Source of the DNA: Dokdonella_A sp051958935
GTDB taxonomy: Bacteria > Pseudomonadota > Gammaproteobacteria > Xanthomonadales > Rhodanobacteraceae
Assembly (NCBI RefSeq): GCF_051958935.1
Contig: NZ_JBQCFP010000190.1
Location: forward strand, 15,576 to 79,575
Reading direction: 5' to 3'
DNA length: 64,000 nucleotides
Position numbers and translations under genes: made by a program
The notes under the pieces: model-generated
Databases searched by the model: none
What the model was told of the DNA's origin: nothing
Seen by the model: the letters and a program-made list of their open reading frames with translations, nothing else
In this document: in pieces, positions 25,121-33,388 of the stretch
Numbering within the stretch: the first letter of the stretch is position 1
Layout of the letters: the number at the start of each line of letters is the position of its first letter

Positions 25121-25140
25121 ATGCCCACTTTTGCGGGCAT
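25121..25140. repeat. REP-like hairpin (ATGCCC...GGGCAT)
   Basis: ATGCCC / GGGCAT arms around ACTTTTGC, in the context of a dispersed GATGCCCGCxTTTGCGGGCATGAC-type element. It lies in the 310-base gap between emrR and the macro-domain gene, which otherwise holds only the emr promoter/operator and the open but repeat-derived frame leading into the macro gene. Confidence 0.6.
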
Positions 25141-25303
25141 GACGTCGACGTGGGCTGTGGCGGCGCGCTCGTTGCCGCCGCCCATGACCGGTCCTGACGG
25201 CAGCCCCGGGCGTCGGGCGGGGCCGGGCACGCGCAAGCCGGCTGACACCGCGGTCCTCGCGGGCGATGATCGCGGACGCCACCGACTCGACGTCGCACCT
25301 GCC

Positions 25304-25852
25304 ATGAATGCCTTCCTCTCCGTCGTCGAAGCCGACATCACGACGCTTGCGGTCGATGCGATCGTCAACGCGGCGAACGAGTCGCTGCTCGGCGGAGGCG
25401 GTGTCGACGGCGCGATCCATCGCGCCGCCGGGCCGGCACTGCTCGCCGCCTGCCGTGCCCTGCCCGAGGTGCGCCCCGGCGTGCGCTGCCCCACCGGCGA
25501 GGCGCGCATGACCGCCGCCTTCGCCTTGCCCGCGCGCCACGTCATCCATACGGTGGGCCCGGTCTGGCGCGGCGGCGAGCGCGGCGAAGCGGATCTCCTC
25601 GCCGCGTGCTACCGCTCCACGCTTGCGGTCGCGCGCGAGCACGGCGTCGCCACGATCGCCTTCCCCGCGATCAGCTGCGGCGTATATGGATACCCGGTCG
25701 ACGCCGCGACCGCGATCGCCGTACGCGAAGCGCGCGCGTGGCTCGCGCGGCACGAGCGGGCCGCCTGCAAGATCGTGTTCTGCGCGTTCGGCGCGGCGAT
25801 CGCGGGCGCGTACCGGCGCGAGCTCGCGCGCGCCGCGCTGCCAGGTGCCTGA
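25304..25852 (+). CDS. macro-domain protein, O-acetyl-ADP-ribose deacetylase type
   Basis: A 182-residue single macro domain, close to E. coli YmdB (177). Opening: EADITTLAVDAIVNAANESLLGGGGVDGAIHRAAGPAL, with catalytic Asn/Asp and the G-rich ADP-ribose loop (quoted in part). HVIHTVGPVW and FPAISCGVYGYPVDAAT are the two further binding loops. It would hydrolyse O-acetyl-ADP-ribose or remove ADP-ribose from protein side chains. ATG at 25304 marks the domain start; the longer frame from 25082 is translated repeat. It is followed 110-134 bases later by cysJ, with no sign of a functional link. Confidence 0.9.
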   Translation: MNAFLSVVEADITTLAVDAIVNAANESLLGGGGVDGAIHRAAGPALLAACRALPEVRPGVRCPTGEARMTAAFALPARHVIHTVGPVWRGGERGEADLLAACYRSTLAVAREHGVATIAFPAISCGVYGYPVDAATAIAVREARAWLARHERAACKIVFCAFGAAIAGAYRRELARAALPGA

Positions 25853-25969
25853 ACGCGGGCGCGGGCCGGGCAATGGTGCAGCCGGGGTCGCGTGGCCGCG
25901 AATATGCCCATGACAATACGTTCTTTCCGCGCCGTCGCGGCGGAGCCTAGCATCGCCGGCTCGTGGACG

Positions 25970-25994
25970 TTTGGACGTCCAGATGGATGGAAGC
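25970..25994. promoter_or_regulatory. candidate operator before cysJ
   Basis: TTTGGACGTCCAGATGG: a perfect TGGACGTCCA palindrome that can also be read as two tandem 8-mers, GGACGTCC and AGATGGAT. A related arrangement (GGACGGAT AGACTTCC on the minus strand) sits between cysB and cysG at 31702-31724. The tandem-octamer layout resembles MetJ-type boxes, but the binding protein is not known here. It abuts the likely cysJ ATG at 25987. Confidence 0.35.
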
Positions 25995-27807
25995 CGTGTC
26001 CGCCGTGCCGCCCCTGCCGATCGTGCCGCTGCCCGAGGAGAAGTCCGCCGCGGCACTGCGCCTGCTCGAGGGCCTCGACGCGCCCGCGTTGTGGTGGCTG
26101 TCGGGCTACGCCGCCGCGCTCGCGCGCAGCCACTGCGCGCTGCCGCAGCCGGCCGCGACGGCCGCACGCGACGCACTCGCACAGGCACGCCTGACGGTCG
26201 TCTACGGCAGCCAGACCGGCAACGCCCGCCGCCTCGCCGATCAGCTCGCGCGCGACGCCGAAGCGGCCGGTCTCGCTGTTCGCCTCGTCCGTGCGGGTGC
26301 ATACCCACTGCGCGAACTCGGGGTCGAACGCCTGCTCGTCATCGTCATCAGCACCCAGGGCGACGGCGATCCGCCCGACGACGCACGCGGTTTCGTCGAA
26401 TTCCTGTCCGGCAAGCGCGCGCCCGGACTCGCCGAACTGCGCTATGCCGTGCTCGCGCTCGGCGATTCGAGCTATCCGCAATTCTGCGCGATCGGCCGCC
26501 GCGTCGATGCGCGCCTGGCCGAGCTCGGCGCGGTGCGCCTGCTCGAGAGCGGCGAAGCCGACGTCGACATCGAGACGGTCGCGACGCCGTGGCTCGCGCG
26601 CGCGCTCGAGCTTGCACGCGAAGCCCTCAAGCCGGCCACGCGCAGCGCCACCGTCACGCCGCTGCGTGCGGCCGCGCCCCTTGCCCCCGCCAGCGAATGG
26701 ACGCGGGCGCGGCCGTTCGCGGCCGCGCTGCTGGCGAACCAACGCATCGTCGCGCGCGCGAGCGCGCGCGACGTCCGCCCCATCGAGCTGTCGCTCGCCG
26801 GCGCCGGCCTCGCCTACGAGCCCGGCGACGCGCTCGGCATATGGCCGACCAATCCGCCGGTTCTCGTCCGCGCCGTGCTCGAAGCGACCGGCCTCGACGG
26901 CGACGCGGCGGTCGGCCACGACGGCCGCACGCTCGCGCTGCGCGACTGGCTTGCGCGCGAACGCGAGATCACGCGCCTCGCGCGCCCGTTCGTCGCCGAG
27001 CTCGCCGAGCGCGCGCGCAGCAGCGAACTCAACCGCCTGCTCGCCCCCGACCGCCGCGAAGCGCTCGCCGCACTGATGGCGAGCCACCAGCCGATCGACC
27101 TCCTGCGCGAGCATCCCGCCGCGTGGGACTCACACGGCCTCGTCGCCGCGTTGCGCCCGCTCGCGCCGCGGCTGTACTCGATCGCGTCGAGCCGCAAAGC
27201 GGTCGGCGACGAAGCGCATCTCACCGTCGGCGTGGTCGCTTACGACGCGTTCGGCACACGCCATGCCGGCGCCGCATCGCATTTCCTCGCGCAGGCCGGC
27301 GACGATACGCACGTGCCGGTCTACGTCGAACCGAACGAGCGGTTCAGGCTGCCGGCGGACGCCGCGCGCGACATCGTCATGATCGGGCCCGGCACCGGCG
27401 TCGCGCCGTTCCGCGGCTTCCTGCAGGAGCGTCGCGAGATCGGCGCGCGCGGCCGCCACTGGCTGGTGTTCGGTAACCGTCATTTCCGCAGCGAGTTCCT
27501 CTACCAGGTCGAATGGCAGGAGGCCCTGCGCGAGGGCAGCCTCCATCGCCTCGATCTCGCCTGGTCGCGCGACGGCGCACGCTCGTACGTGCAGGACCGA
27601 CTGCGCGAGCACGGCCGCGACCTCTACGCCTGGCTCGACGGCGGCGCGCACCTTTACGTGTGCGGCGACGCGACGCGCATGGCGAAGGACGTGCACGCGG
27701 CGCTCGTCGACGTCTTCGTCGAGCAGGGCGGCATGGACCGCGAACGCGCCGAGGAGCGCCTGCTTCAGCTTGCCGAGGACGGACGCTATGCGCGCGATGT
27801 GTACTGA
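25987..27807 (+). CDS. cysJ: sulfite reductase flavoprotein subunit (NADPH-dependent)
   Basis: A 606-residue diflavin reductase that passes electrons NADPH-FAD-FMN to CysI for sulfite to sulfide reduction. The flavodoxin domain begins LTVVYGSQTGNARRLADQLA (about 69-88), with ISTQGDGDPPDDA and LALGDSSYPQFC as the FMN loops. The FAD domain carries PRLYSIASS. The NADP domain has IGPGTGVAPFRGFLQER, YVCGDATRMAKDV and the C-terminal DGRYARDVY, as in E. coli CysJ (599). ATG at 25987 is favoured over the in-frame GTG at 25963, because the palindromic site at 25970 would otherwise be inside the gene. First gene of cysJIH. Confidence 0.95.
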   Translation: MEAVSAVPPLPIVPLPEEKSAAALRLLEGLDAPALWWLSGYAAALARSHCALPQPAATAARDALAQARLTVVYGSQTGNARRLADQLARDAEAAGLAVRLVRAGAYPLRELGVERLLVIVISTQGDGDPPDDARGFVEFLSGKRAPGLAELRYAVLALGDSSYPQFCAIGRRVDARLAELGAVRLLESGEADVDIETVATPWLARALELAREALKPATRSATVTPLRAAAPLAPASEWTRARPFAAALLANQRIVARASARDVRPIELSLAGAGLAYEPGDALGIWPTNPPVLVRAVLEATGLDGDAAVGHDGRTLALRDWLAREREITRLARPFVAELAERARSSELNRLLAPDRREALAALMASHQPIDLLREHPAAWDSHGLVAALRPLAPRLYSIASSRKAVGDEAHLTVGVVAYDAFGTRHAGAASHFLAQAGDDTHVPVYVEPNERFRLPADAARDIVMIGPGTGVAPFRGFLQERREIGARGRHWLVFGNRHFRSEFLYQVEWQEALREGSLHRLDLAWSRDGARSYVQDRLREHGRDLYAWLDGGAHLYVCGDATRMAKDVHAALVDVFVEQGGMDRERAEERLLQLAEDGRYARDVY

Positions 27808-27822
27808 GGATCGCGCGGAACC

Positions 27823-27918
27823 ATCGCGGCTGAAGCCGCTCCCGCCCAGCTTCGATCGCGTCGGGCCGAAGTCCCTCGCGTCCGGCCTCGATTCCGCGGG
27901 AGCGGCTTCGGCCGCGAT
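27823..27918. repeat. REP family B, inverted pair between cysJ and cysI
   Basis: ATCGCGGCTGAAGCCGCTCC (from 27823) and its inverted copy GCGGGAGCGGCTTCGGCCGC (from 27896) face each other 50 bases apart, each also internally palindromic. The pair could fold into a very stable structure within the cysJ-cysI mRNA. Related single copies lie at 34371, 43836, 43911, 44033, 53289 and 55870. The 216-base cysJ-cysI gap contains no gene. Confidence 0.75.
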
Positions 27919-28023
27919 CGTCGCGAGCTCGACGCCGCTGCCGTGTGCGTGTCGACCGATGCCCCCGTGAAGCCCATCGCGGCCGCAGCGGCCGCGCGTT
28001 CCGACCCGAGATCACCCAATCCC

Positions 28024-29775
28024 ATGCCCATCGCCCTCTCCGAACTCGAACGCATCAAGGCCGGCAGCCGCCACCTGCGCGGCACGCTCGCCGCCAGCCT
28101 CGCCGACCCCGTGACGGGCGCGATCAGCGAATCGGACAACAAGCTGCTCAAGTTCCACGGCAGCTACCAGCAGGACGATCGCGACCTGCGCGACGAACGC
28201 CGCCGGCAGAAACTCGAGCCGGCCCATGCATTCATGATCCGCGCGCGCCTCCCGGGCGGCGTGGTGACGCCCGCGCAATGGCTCGCGTTCGATGCGATCG
28301 CGCGCACCTACGCCAACGGCAGCCTGCGCATCACCACGCGCCAGACGTTCCAGTGGCACGGCGTGATCAAGCGCGACCTCAAGGCGACGATCGCGGCGAT
28401 CAACGCGAGCCTCGCCGACACGATCGCCGCGTGCGGCGACGTCAACCGCACGGTCGTCGCGTCGGCCAACCCGGTCGAATCGGCCGCGCACGCCGAGGCG
28501 TATGCGTGGGCCAAGCGCCTGTCCGAACACCTGCTGCCGAAGACGCGCGCCTATCACGAGATCTGGCTCGACGAGATGCCGAACGACGCGACGTCAGGCG
28601 CCGACGGCGACGCGCGCGCGATGACGCGCGTCGCCGGCACCGACGATGTCGAGCCGCTCTACGGCGCGACCTACCTGCCGCGCAAGTTCAAGATCGGCAT
28701 CGCGGTGCCGCCGACCAACGATGTCGACGTGTTCGCGCAGGACCTCGGCTTCATCGCGATCGTCGAGGACGGCGTGCTCGCCGGCTTCGACGTCGCGATC
28801 GGCGGCGGCATGGGCGCGACGCACGGCGACCCGACCACGTATCCGCGCCTCGCCGACGTGATCGGGTTCGTCACGCCGGGCGAGGTGCTCGCGCTCGCCG
28901 AACACGTGATCGGCGTGCAGCGCGACTGGGGCAACCGCGCCGAGCGCAAGCACGCGCGGCTCAAGTACACGATCGACCACCGCGGCCTCGGTGCGTTCGT
29001 CGCCGAGCTCGAACGCCGCCTCGGCTTCGCGCTCGCACCCGCGCGCGCGTTCCGCTTCGAGCACAACGGCGACCGGCATGGCTGGATCCGAGGCGGCGAT
29101 GGCCGCTGGCATCTCACGCTGCAGGTCGAAGCCGGCCGCATCGTGGATCGCGACGGCCAGGCGTGGCTCAGCGGGTTGCGCGAGCTCGCCGCGGCGCACG
29201 CGCAGGCGGATTCGGCGCTCGAGTTCCGCCTCACCTGCAACCAGAACCTCGTCGTGGCCAACGTCGACGACGCACGGCGCGCGGCGGTCGATGCACTCGT
29301 CACGCGCCACGGCCTCGACGGCTGGCGCCGCGGCAGCGCGATCCGCCGCCATGCGATCGCCTGCGTCGCGCTGCCGACCTGCGGCCTCGCGATGGCCGAG
29401 GCGGAACGCTACCTGCCGGACCTGCTGGCGAAGATCGAACGCCGTCTCGATGCGCACGGGCTTGCCGACGCGCCGATCGTCCTGCGCGTGTCCGGCTGCC
29501 CGAACGGCTGCTCGCGGCCTTATCTGGGCGAGATCGCGCTGGTCGGGCGCGGGCCGGGGCGCTACGACCTGCGCCTCGGTGCCGACTTCGCCGGGCGAAG
29601 GCTCAATCGTGTCTTTCGCGAGAACATCGCCGAAACCGAGATCGTCGACGCGCTCGACCTGCTGCTCGCGCGCTATGCCGCCGATCGCATTAAGGACGAG
29701 GGCTTCGGCGACTTCGTCCTGCGCACCGGCATCCTCGCGCCGGCGCCGCGCATTCCCTCCGAGGTGATCGCATGA
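28024..29775 (+). CDS. cysI: sulfite reductase hemoprotein subunit
   Basis: A 583-residue siroheme / [4Fe-4S] enzyme reducing sulfite to sulfide with six electrons from CysJ. The cluster cysteines are C447, C453, C492 and C496 (CVALPTC ... SGCPNGC), with exactly the 6/39/4 spacing of E. coli CysI. Substrate-binding arginines and lysines are present in LRITTRQTFQWHGVIKRDLK and PRKFKIGIAVPPTND. Start MPIALSELERIKAGSRHLRG at 28024; the open frame upstream to 27943 is unlikely. The stop overlaps the cysH start by 4 bases (ATGA). Confidence 0.96.
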   Translation: MPIALSELERIKAGSRHLRGTLAASLADPVTGAISESDNKLLKFHGSYQQDDRDLRDERRRQKLEPAHAFMIRARLPGGVVTPAQWLAFDAIARTYANGSLRITTRQTFQWHGVIKRDLKATIAAINASLADTIAACGDVNRTVVASANPVESAAHAEAYAWAKRLSEHLLPKTRAYHEIWLDEMPNDATSGADGDARAMTRVAGTDDVEPLYGATYLPRKFKIGIAVPPTNDVDVFAQDLGFIAIVEDGVLAGFDVAIGGGMGATHGDPTTYPRLADVIGFVTPGEVLALAEHVIGVQRDWGNRAERKHARLKYTIDHRGLGAFVAELERRLGFALAPARAFRFEHNGDRHGWIRGGDGRWHLTLQVEAGRIVDRDGQAWLSGLRELAAAHAQADSALEFRLTCNQNLVVANVDDARRAAVDALVTRHGLDGWRRGSAIRRHAIACVALPTCGLAMAEAERYLPDLLAKIERRLDAHGLADAPIVLRVSGCPNGCSRPYLGEIALVGRGPGRYDLRLGADFAGRRLNRVFRENIAETEIVDALDLLLARYAADRIKDEGFGDFVLRTGILAPAPRIPSEVIA

Positions 29776-30494
29776 TCGCGCCCGACATCGTCAGCGCCGC
29801 CGAAGACGCGCGCGCGCTCGCCGACCTCAACCGCTGGCTGTCGCGGCAGGATGCCGCGGCACGGGTCGAGTGGATGCTCGACACGCTGCCCGGTGCGCAC
29901 GTGCTGTCGTCGAGCTTCGGCGCGCAGGCCGCGGCGAGCCTGCATCTCGTCACGAGCCGGCGACGCGAGGTGCCGGTCATCCTCATCGACACCGGCTACC
30001 TGTTCCCGGAAACCTACCGTTTCGCCGACGCGCTGACCGATCGCCTCGGCCTCAACCTCAAGGTGTACCGGCCGCAGATCGGCATCGCATGGATGGAAGC
30101 GCGCCACGGCCGCCTGTGGGAACAGGGCCTCGACGGCATCGAGCGCTACAACCGCCTGCGCAAGGTCGAACCGATGCAGCGCGCGCTCGACGAACTCGGC
30201 GCGCGTACCTGGTTCGCCGGCTTGCGCCGCGCGCAGGCGGCGAGCCGCGCCGGCACGAATTTCCTGGAGTTGCGCAACGGCCGCTGGAAGGCACACCCGA
30301 TCGCCGACTGGAGCGACCGCGACGTCGGCCGCTACCTGGCGCAGTACGGGCTGCCGTACCACCCGCTGTGGGACGAGGGCTACGTGTCGATCGGCGACGT
30401 GCACACGACGCATCGCTGGGAACCGGGCATGAGCGCGGACGACACGCGCTTCTTCGGCCTCAAGCGCGAGTGCGGCCTGCACCTCGAAATCTGA
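29772..30494 (+). CDS. cysH: phosphoadenylyl-sulfate (PAPS) reductase
   Basis: A 240-residue thioredoxin-dependent reductase that converts PAPS to sulfite. The nucleotide-binding region SSSFGAQAAASLHLV and VILIDTGYLFPETYRFAD are in place. The catalytic Cys is C234 in the C-terminal KRECGLHLEI. The CC...CxxC motif of the [4Fe-4S] APS reductases is absent, so PAPS rather than APS is the expected substrate. The ATG overlaps the cysI stop (ATGA), giving translational coupling in cysJ-cysI-cysH. No sulfate-activating cysDNC genes are in this window. Confidence 0.96.
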   Translation: MIAPDIVSAAEDARALADLNRWLSRQDAAARVEWMLDTLPGAHVLSSSFGAQAAASLHLVTSRRREVPVILIDTGYLFPETYRFADALTDRLGLNLKVYRPQIGIAWMEARHGRLWEQGLDGIERYNRLRKVEPMQRALDELGARTWFAGLRRAQAASRAGTNFLELRNGRWKAHPIADWSDRDVGRYLAQYGLPYHPLWDEGYVSIGDVHTTHRWEPGMSADDTRFFGLKRECGLHLEI

Positions 30495-30541
30495 GGCCCG
30501 AGGCCCGTCACCGCGCGCGCACGCGCGCGGCGACGGCCGGC

Positions 30542-31531
30542 TCAGGCGGCGAGCCGGGCGGGATCGAGGTCGCGCCAGCGCGGCGGCACCGGCCATTCGT
30601 CGACCGCGATGCCGTGGTCGAACGCGCGGCGCACGTCGCGACGATCGAGGTGCGGCGCGAGGCGCGCGATGAACTCGAGCGCGTACTCGCGCAGCACACG
30701 ATCGCGGCGCAGCACGATCCAGGTCGTACAGGTCGGCAGCAGGCCATCGATCGGAAGGCCGACGACCTCGCGATCGGCGGGATCGAGCGCCATCTCCGCG
30801 AGCACGCCGACACCGAGTCCCGCGCCGACGTAGGTGCGGATGAGGTCGGCATCGCGCGCGGTGAACGCGAGGCGCAGCGGCAGGCCCGCGTCGCCGAAGG
30901 CGCGGCGCAGCGACGATTCGGGCTTGAGCGAGGACTCGTAGCTGACCAGCGGATGCGCGGCGAGGTCGGCAAGGGTCGGCGCCCGGCCGAGTTTCGCGAG
31001 CGCATGCGCGTGCGGCACGAGCACGACGCGATCCCAGCGATAGACCGGCAAGGCGAGGCCCGCGGACGGTGGCGCCCCGGCGGTCGACACGATCGCGAGA
31101 TCGCTCTGGCCGTGATCGAGGAGTTCCAGGATCTCGGCATCGCCGCCCGGCTGCAGGTGCACGCCGACTTCCGGATAGCGGCGATGCAACGCGGCGATCG
31201 CGGCCGGCAGCGCGTAGCGCGCCTGCGTATGGGTGGTCGCGATGCGCAATTCGCCCTGCGCCTCGTTGCGCAGGTTGGCGGCGAGTGCGCGGATGTTCGC
31301 GGCTTCGGACTGGATGATGCGGGCGCGCTCGATCACCTGCGCGCCGGCGGCGGTGATCGCTTCGAGGCTCTTGCCGCGCCGCGTGAAGAGGGAGAAGCCG
31401 AGTTCTTCCTCGAGTTGCTTGAGCTGCTTGCTGAGGCCGGGCTGGGTCGCGTGGACGCGCTCGGCGGCGAGGGTGATGTTGAGGCCGGAATCGGCGATGG
31501 CGATGAGGTAACGCAGCTGGGTCAGCGTCAT
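30542..31531 (-). CDS. cysB: LysR-family sulfur regulator CysB
   Basis: A 329-residue LysR regulator (E. coli CysB 324). The winged HTH is at about 1-60, with NITLAAERVHATQPGLSKQLKQLEEELGF. The hallmark CysB opening MTLTQLRYLIAIADSGLNIT and the effector domain with TTHTQARYALP (the sulfate/N-acetylserine site) and SYESSLKP are present. It activates cys genes with O-acetylserine/N-acetylserine as inducer and sulfide as anti-inducer in the known systems. It converges with cysJIH and diverges from cysG. Its ATG overlaps the stop of the 35-codon leader ORF (ATGA), so its own translation may depend on that leader. Confidence 0.95.
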   Translation of the reverse strand: MTLTQLRYLIAIADSGLNITLAAERVHATQPGLSKQLKQLEEELGFSLFTRRGKSLEAITAAGAQVIERARIIQSEAANIRALAANLRNEAQGELRIATTHTQARYALPAAIAALHRRYPEVGVHLQPGGDAEILELLDHGQSDLAIVSTAGAPPSAGLALPVYRWDRVVLVPHAHALAKLGRAPTLADLAAHPLVSYESSLKPESSLRRAFGDAGLPLRLAFTARDADLIRTYVGAGLGVGVLAEMALDPADREVVGLPIDGLLPTCTTWIVLRRDRVLREYALEFIARLAPHLDRRDVRRAFDHGIAVDEWPVPPRWRDLDPARLAA

Positions 31532-31635
31532 GTCGGTGAGTCCACGGGCGGCCTGTGTCGGCGATGGGTCGAGTCGATGATCGTGGTCGGGCAACACATC
31601 GCCTTGAACATGGCCTTGGACTTCGGGAATTTCAT
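31528..31635 (-). CDS. 35-residue Cys-Cys leader peptide ORF translationally coupled to cysB
   Basis: A short ORF not previously called by length. ATG at 31635 has an excellent Shine-Dalgarno AGGAG (plus bases 31642-31646, 6 bases away), far better than anything before cysB itself. The peptide starts MKFPKSKAMFKAMCCPTTII and ends PPVDSPT, with two consecutive Cys codons (TGT TGC) at positions 14-15. The TGA stop overlaps the cysB ATG as ATGA. Ribosome stalling at the Cys codons when cysteinyl-tRNA is scarce could change access to the cysB start, a cysteine attenuation switch. It may instead be a small stable protein. The mechanism is inference; the ORF, SD and overlap are seen directly. Confidence 0.7.
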   Translation of the reverse strand: MKFPKSKAMFKAMCCPTTIIDSTHRRHRPPVDSPT

Positions 31636-31701
31636 GGTCGGCTCCTGGGACTCGGTTGCGTGGCGCGCTGGGCGCGGATCGCGCAGCCTACCCGAGCCCC
31701 G

Positions 31702-31724
31702 TTTGGAAGTCTATCCGTCCAAAA
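31702..31724. promoter_or_regulatory. candidate operator in the cysB-cysG divergent region
   Basis: TTTGGAAGTCTATCCGTCCA followed by AAA: an inverted repeat TTTGGA / TCCAAA with a 10-base middle. On the minus strand it contains the tandem octamers GGACGGAT and AGACTTCC, comparable to the site before cysJ (GGACGTCC AGATGGAT). Centrally placed between the cysB leader and cysG. Binding protein unknown (CysB or a MetJ-like repressor). Confidence 0.35.
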
Positions 31725-31853
31725 TGGCGTTCGCGGGCGGTCACCGCGCCCGGTCCTGCGACATGACCGGCCGTCATAAGCGCCGCGGGCCGGGTCATTT
31801 CCGCGGCGTCGGCCCTCGCCCTAGCCTGTCCCGCCGTCCTTGCGTACGTCGCC

Positions 31854-33326
31854 ATGTCGCTGTATCCACTATTCGCCGACCTGCGCCAACGCGCCGTCCT
31901 CGTCGTCGGCGGCGGTGCCGTCGCGGCGCGCAAGATCGATGGGCTGCTGCGCGCTGGCGCGGCGGTCACGGTCGTGGCGCCCGCGCTCGAACCCACGCTT
32001 GCTGCACTCGCCGCGCATGCACGCATCCGCCACGTCGCGGCACGCTACGCCGACGAGTGGCTCGATGAAGTATCCCCCGGCGGCGAGAAATCCAACGGAG
32101 GCGACGAGCCTTCCGGCTACTGGCTCGTCATCGTCGCGACGAGCGACGGCGCGCTGAATCGCCGGATTGCCGCGGCGGCGCAGCGGCGGCGCGTGTTCGT
32201 CAACGTCGTCGACGACGGGACGCTGTCGAGCTTCCACGTGCCGGCGGTGGTCGACCGCGCGCCGCTGCAGGTCGCGATCTCCTCGGGCGGCGCCGCGCCG
32301 ATGCTCGCACGCCTGCTGCGCGAACGGCTCGAGACGATGCTCGACGACGCGCTCGGGCCGCTGGCGGCGCTCGCCGCACGCTTTCGCGCGCGCATCCGCG
32401 CGCGCCATCCCGAGCCGGCGGCGCGCCGGCGCTTCTACTCGTCGCTGTTCGGGGGGGCCGTCGCGGACCTCCTGCGCAAGCACCAGCCCGCGCTCGCCGA
32501 AGCGGCTTTCGAAGCGGCCGTGCAGGCGCCGGCCGCGCCGATCGCAGGTTCGGTCGCGCTCGTCGGCGCCGGTCCCGGCGATCCGGGCCTGCTCACGCTG
32601 AAGGCGCTGCGCGCGCTCAACGAAGCGGACGTGATCCTGCACGACCGCCTCGTCGGGCCCGGCGTGCTCGCGCTCGCGCGTCGCGACGCGACGATGATCG
32701 AGGTCGGCAAGACCGGCGGCGCGCACTCGACCGCGCAGGAGCGCATCCATGCGCTGCTGCTCGAACATGCACGCGCGGGCCGCCGCGTCGTGCGGCTCAA
32801 GGGTGGCGATCCGTTCGTGTTCGGCCGCGGGGGCGAGGAACTCGAATTCCTGCGCGCGCACGGCATCGGGTACGAAGTCGTGCCGGGCATCACCGCCGCG
32901 CTCGCCTGCGCCGCCTACGCGGGCGTGCCATTGACCCATCGCGCGCACGCGCAGTCGGTGCGTTTCGTCACCGCGCACTGCCGCGATTCGCTCGACATGC
33001 TCGACTGGCGCGCGCTCGCGCAGGAACGGCAAACGCTCGCCGTCTACATGGGCGTGGCCGGGCTCGAGACGCTGCGCGAGCGCCTGCTCGCGCACGGCCG
33101 TGCGGCGGCGACGCCGTTCGCGCTGGTCGAGAACGGCTCAACCGAAACGCAGCGCGTCATCGCCGGAACGCTCAACCAGTTGCCGGAACTCGCGAACGCG
33201 CACAGAGTACGCACGCCGGCGCTGCTGATCCTCGGCGAGGTCGCCGCACTCGCCCGGACCCTGCACTGGTACGGCACGCCGCCGCTCGGTGGCGCACCCG
33301 GCCCGTCGCTGCGGCACGCGGCCTGA
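31854..33326 (+). CDS. cysG: siroheme synthase (dehydrogenase/ferrochelatase + uroporphyrinogen methyltransferase)
   Basis: A 490-residue trifunctional enzyme making the siroheme used by CysI. The N-terminal NAD-binding precorrin-2 dehydrogenase/ferrochelatase has VLVVGGGAVAARK (15-27). The C-terminal SAM-dependent methyltransferase starts at about 231, with VALVGAGPGDPGLLTLKAL, RLKGGDPFVFGRGGEE and the TPALLILGEV end. Oddity: about residues 71-87 (DEVSPGGEKSNGGDEPSG), between the strand and YWLVIVATSD, are an insertion absent from E. coli CysG and low in the usual hydrophobics. Divergent from cysB; 62 bases before the cysteine synthase gene. Confidence 0.95.
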   Translation: MSLYPLFADLRQRAVLVVGGGAVAARKIDGLLRAGAAVTVVAPALEPTLAALAAHARIRHVAARYADEWLDEVSPGGEKSNGGDEPSGYWLVIVATSDGALNRRIAAAAQRRRVFVNVVDDGTLSSFHVPAVVDRAPLQVAISSGGAAPMLARLLRERLETMLDDALGPLAALAARFRARIRARHPEPAARRRFYSSLFGGAVADLLRKHQPALAEAAFEAAVQAPAAPIAGSVALVGAGPGDPGLLTLKALRALNEADVILHDRLVGPGVLALARRDATMIEVGKTGGAHSTAQERIHALLLEHARAGRRVVRLKGGDPFVFGRGGEELEFLRAHGIGYEVVPGITAALACAAYAGVPLTHRAHAQSVRFVTAHCRDSLDMLDWRALAQERQTLAVYMGVAGLETLRERLLAHGRAAATPFALVENGSTETQRVIAGTLNQLPELANAHRVRTPALLILGEVAALARTLHWYGTPPLGGAPGPSLRHAA

Positions 33327-33388
33327 TGTCAAGCTCGCGGACCTTTCGGCGTTCATTGCCGGACCGCACCGAACCCTGAGGACTCCCC

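Noticed and set aside
25082..25303. N-terminal extension of the macro-domain protein
   Set aside because: The frame is open but runs through a REP-like hairpin and has no domain; the macro fold starts at the 25304 ATG.
25963..25986. GTG start for cysJ eight codons upstream of the ATG
   Set aside because: No Shine-Dalgarno, and it would place the TTTGGACGTCCA palindrome in the coding region; ATG 25987 preferred, but not proven.
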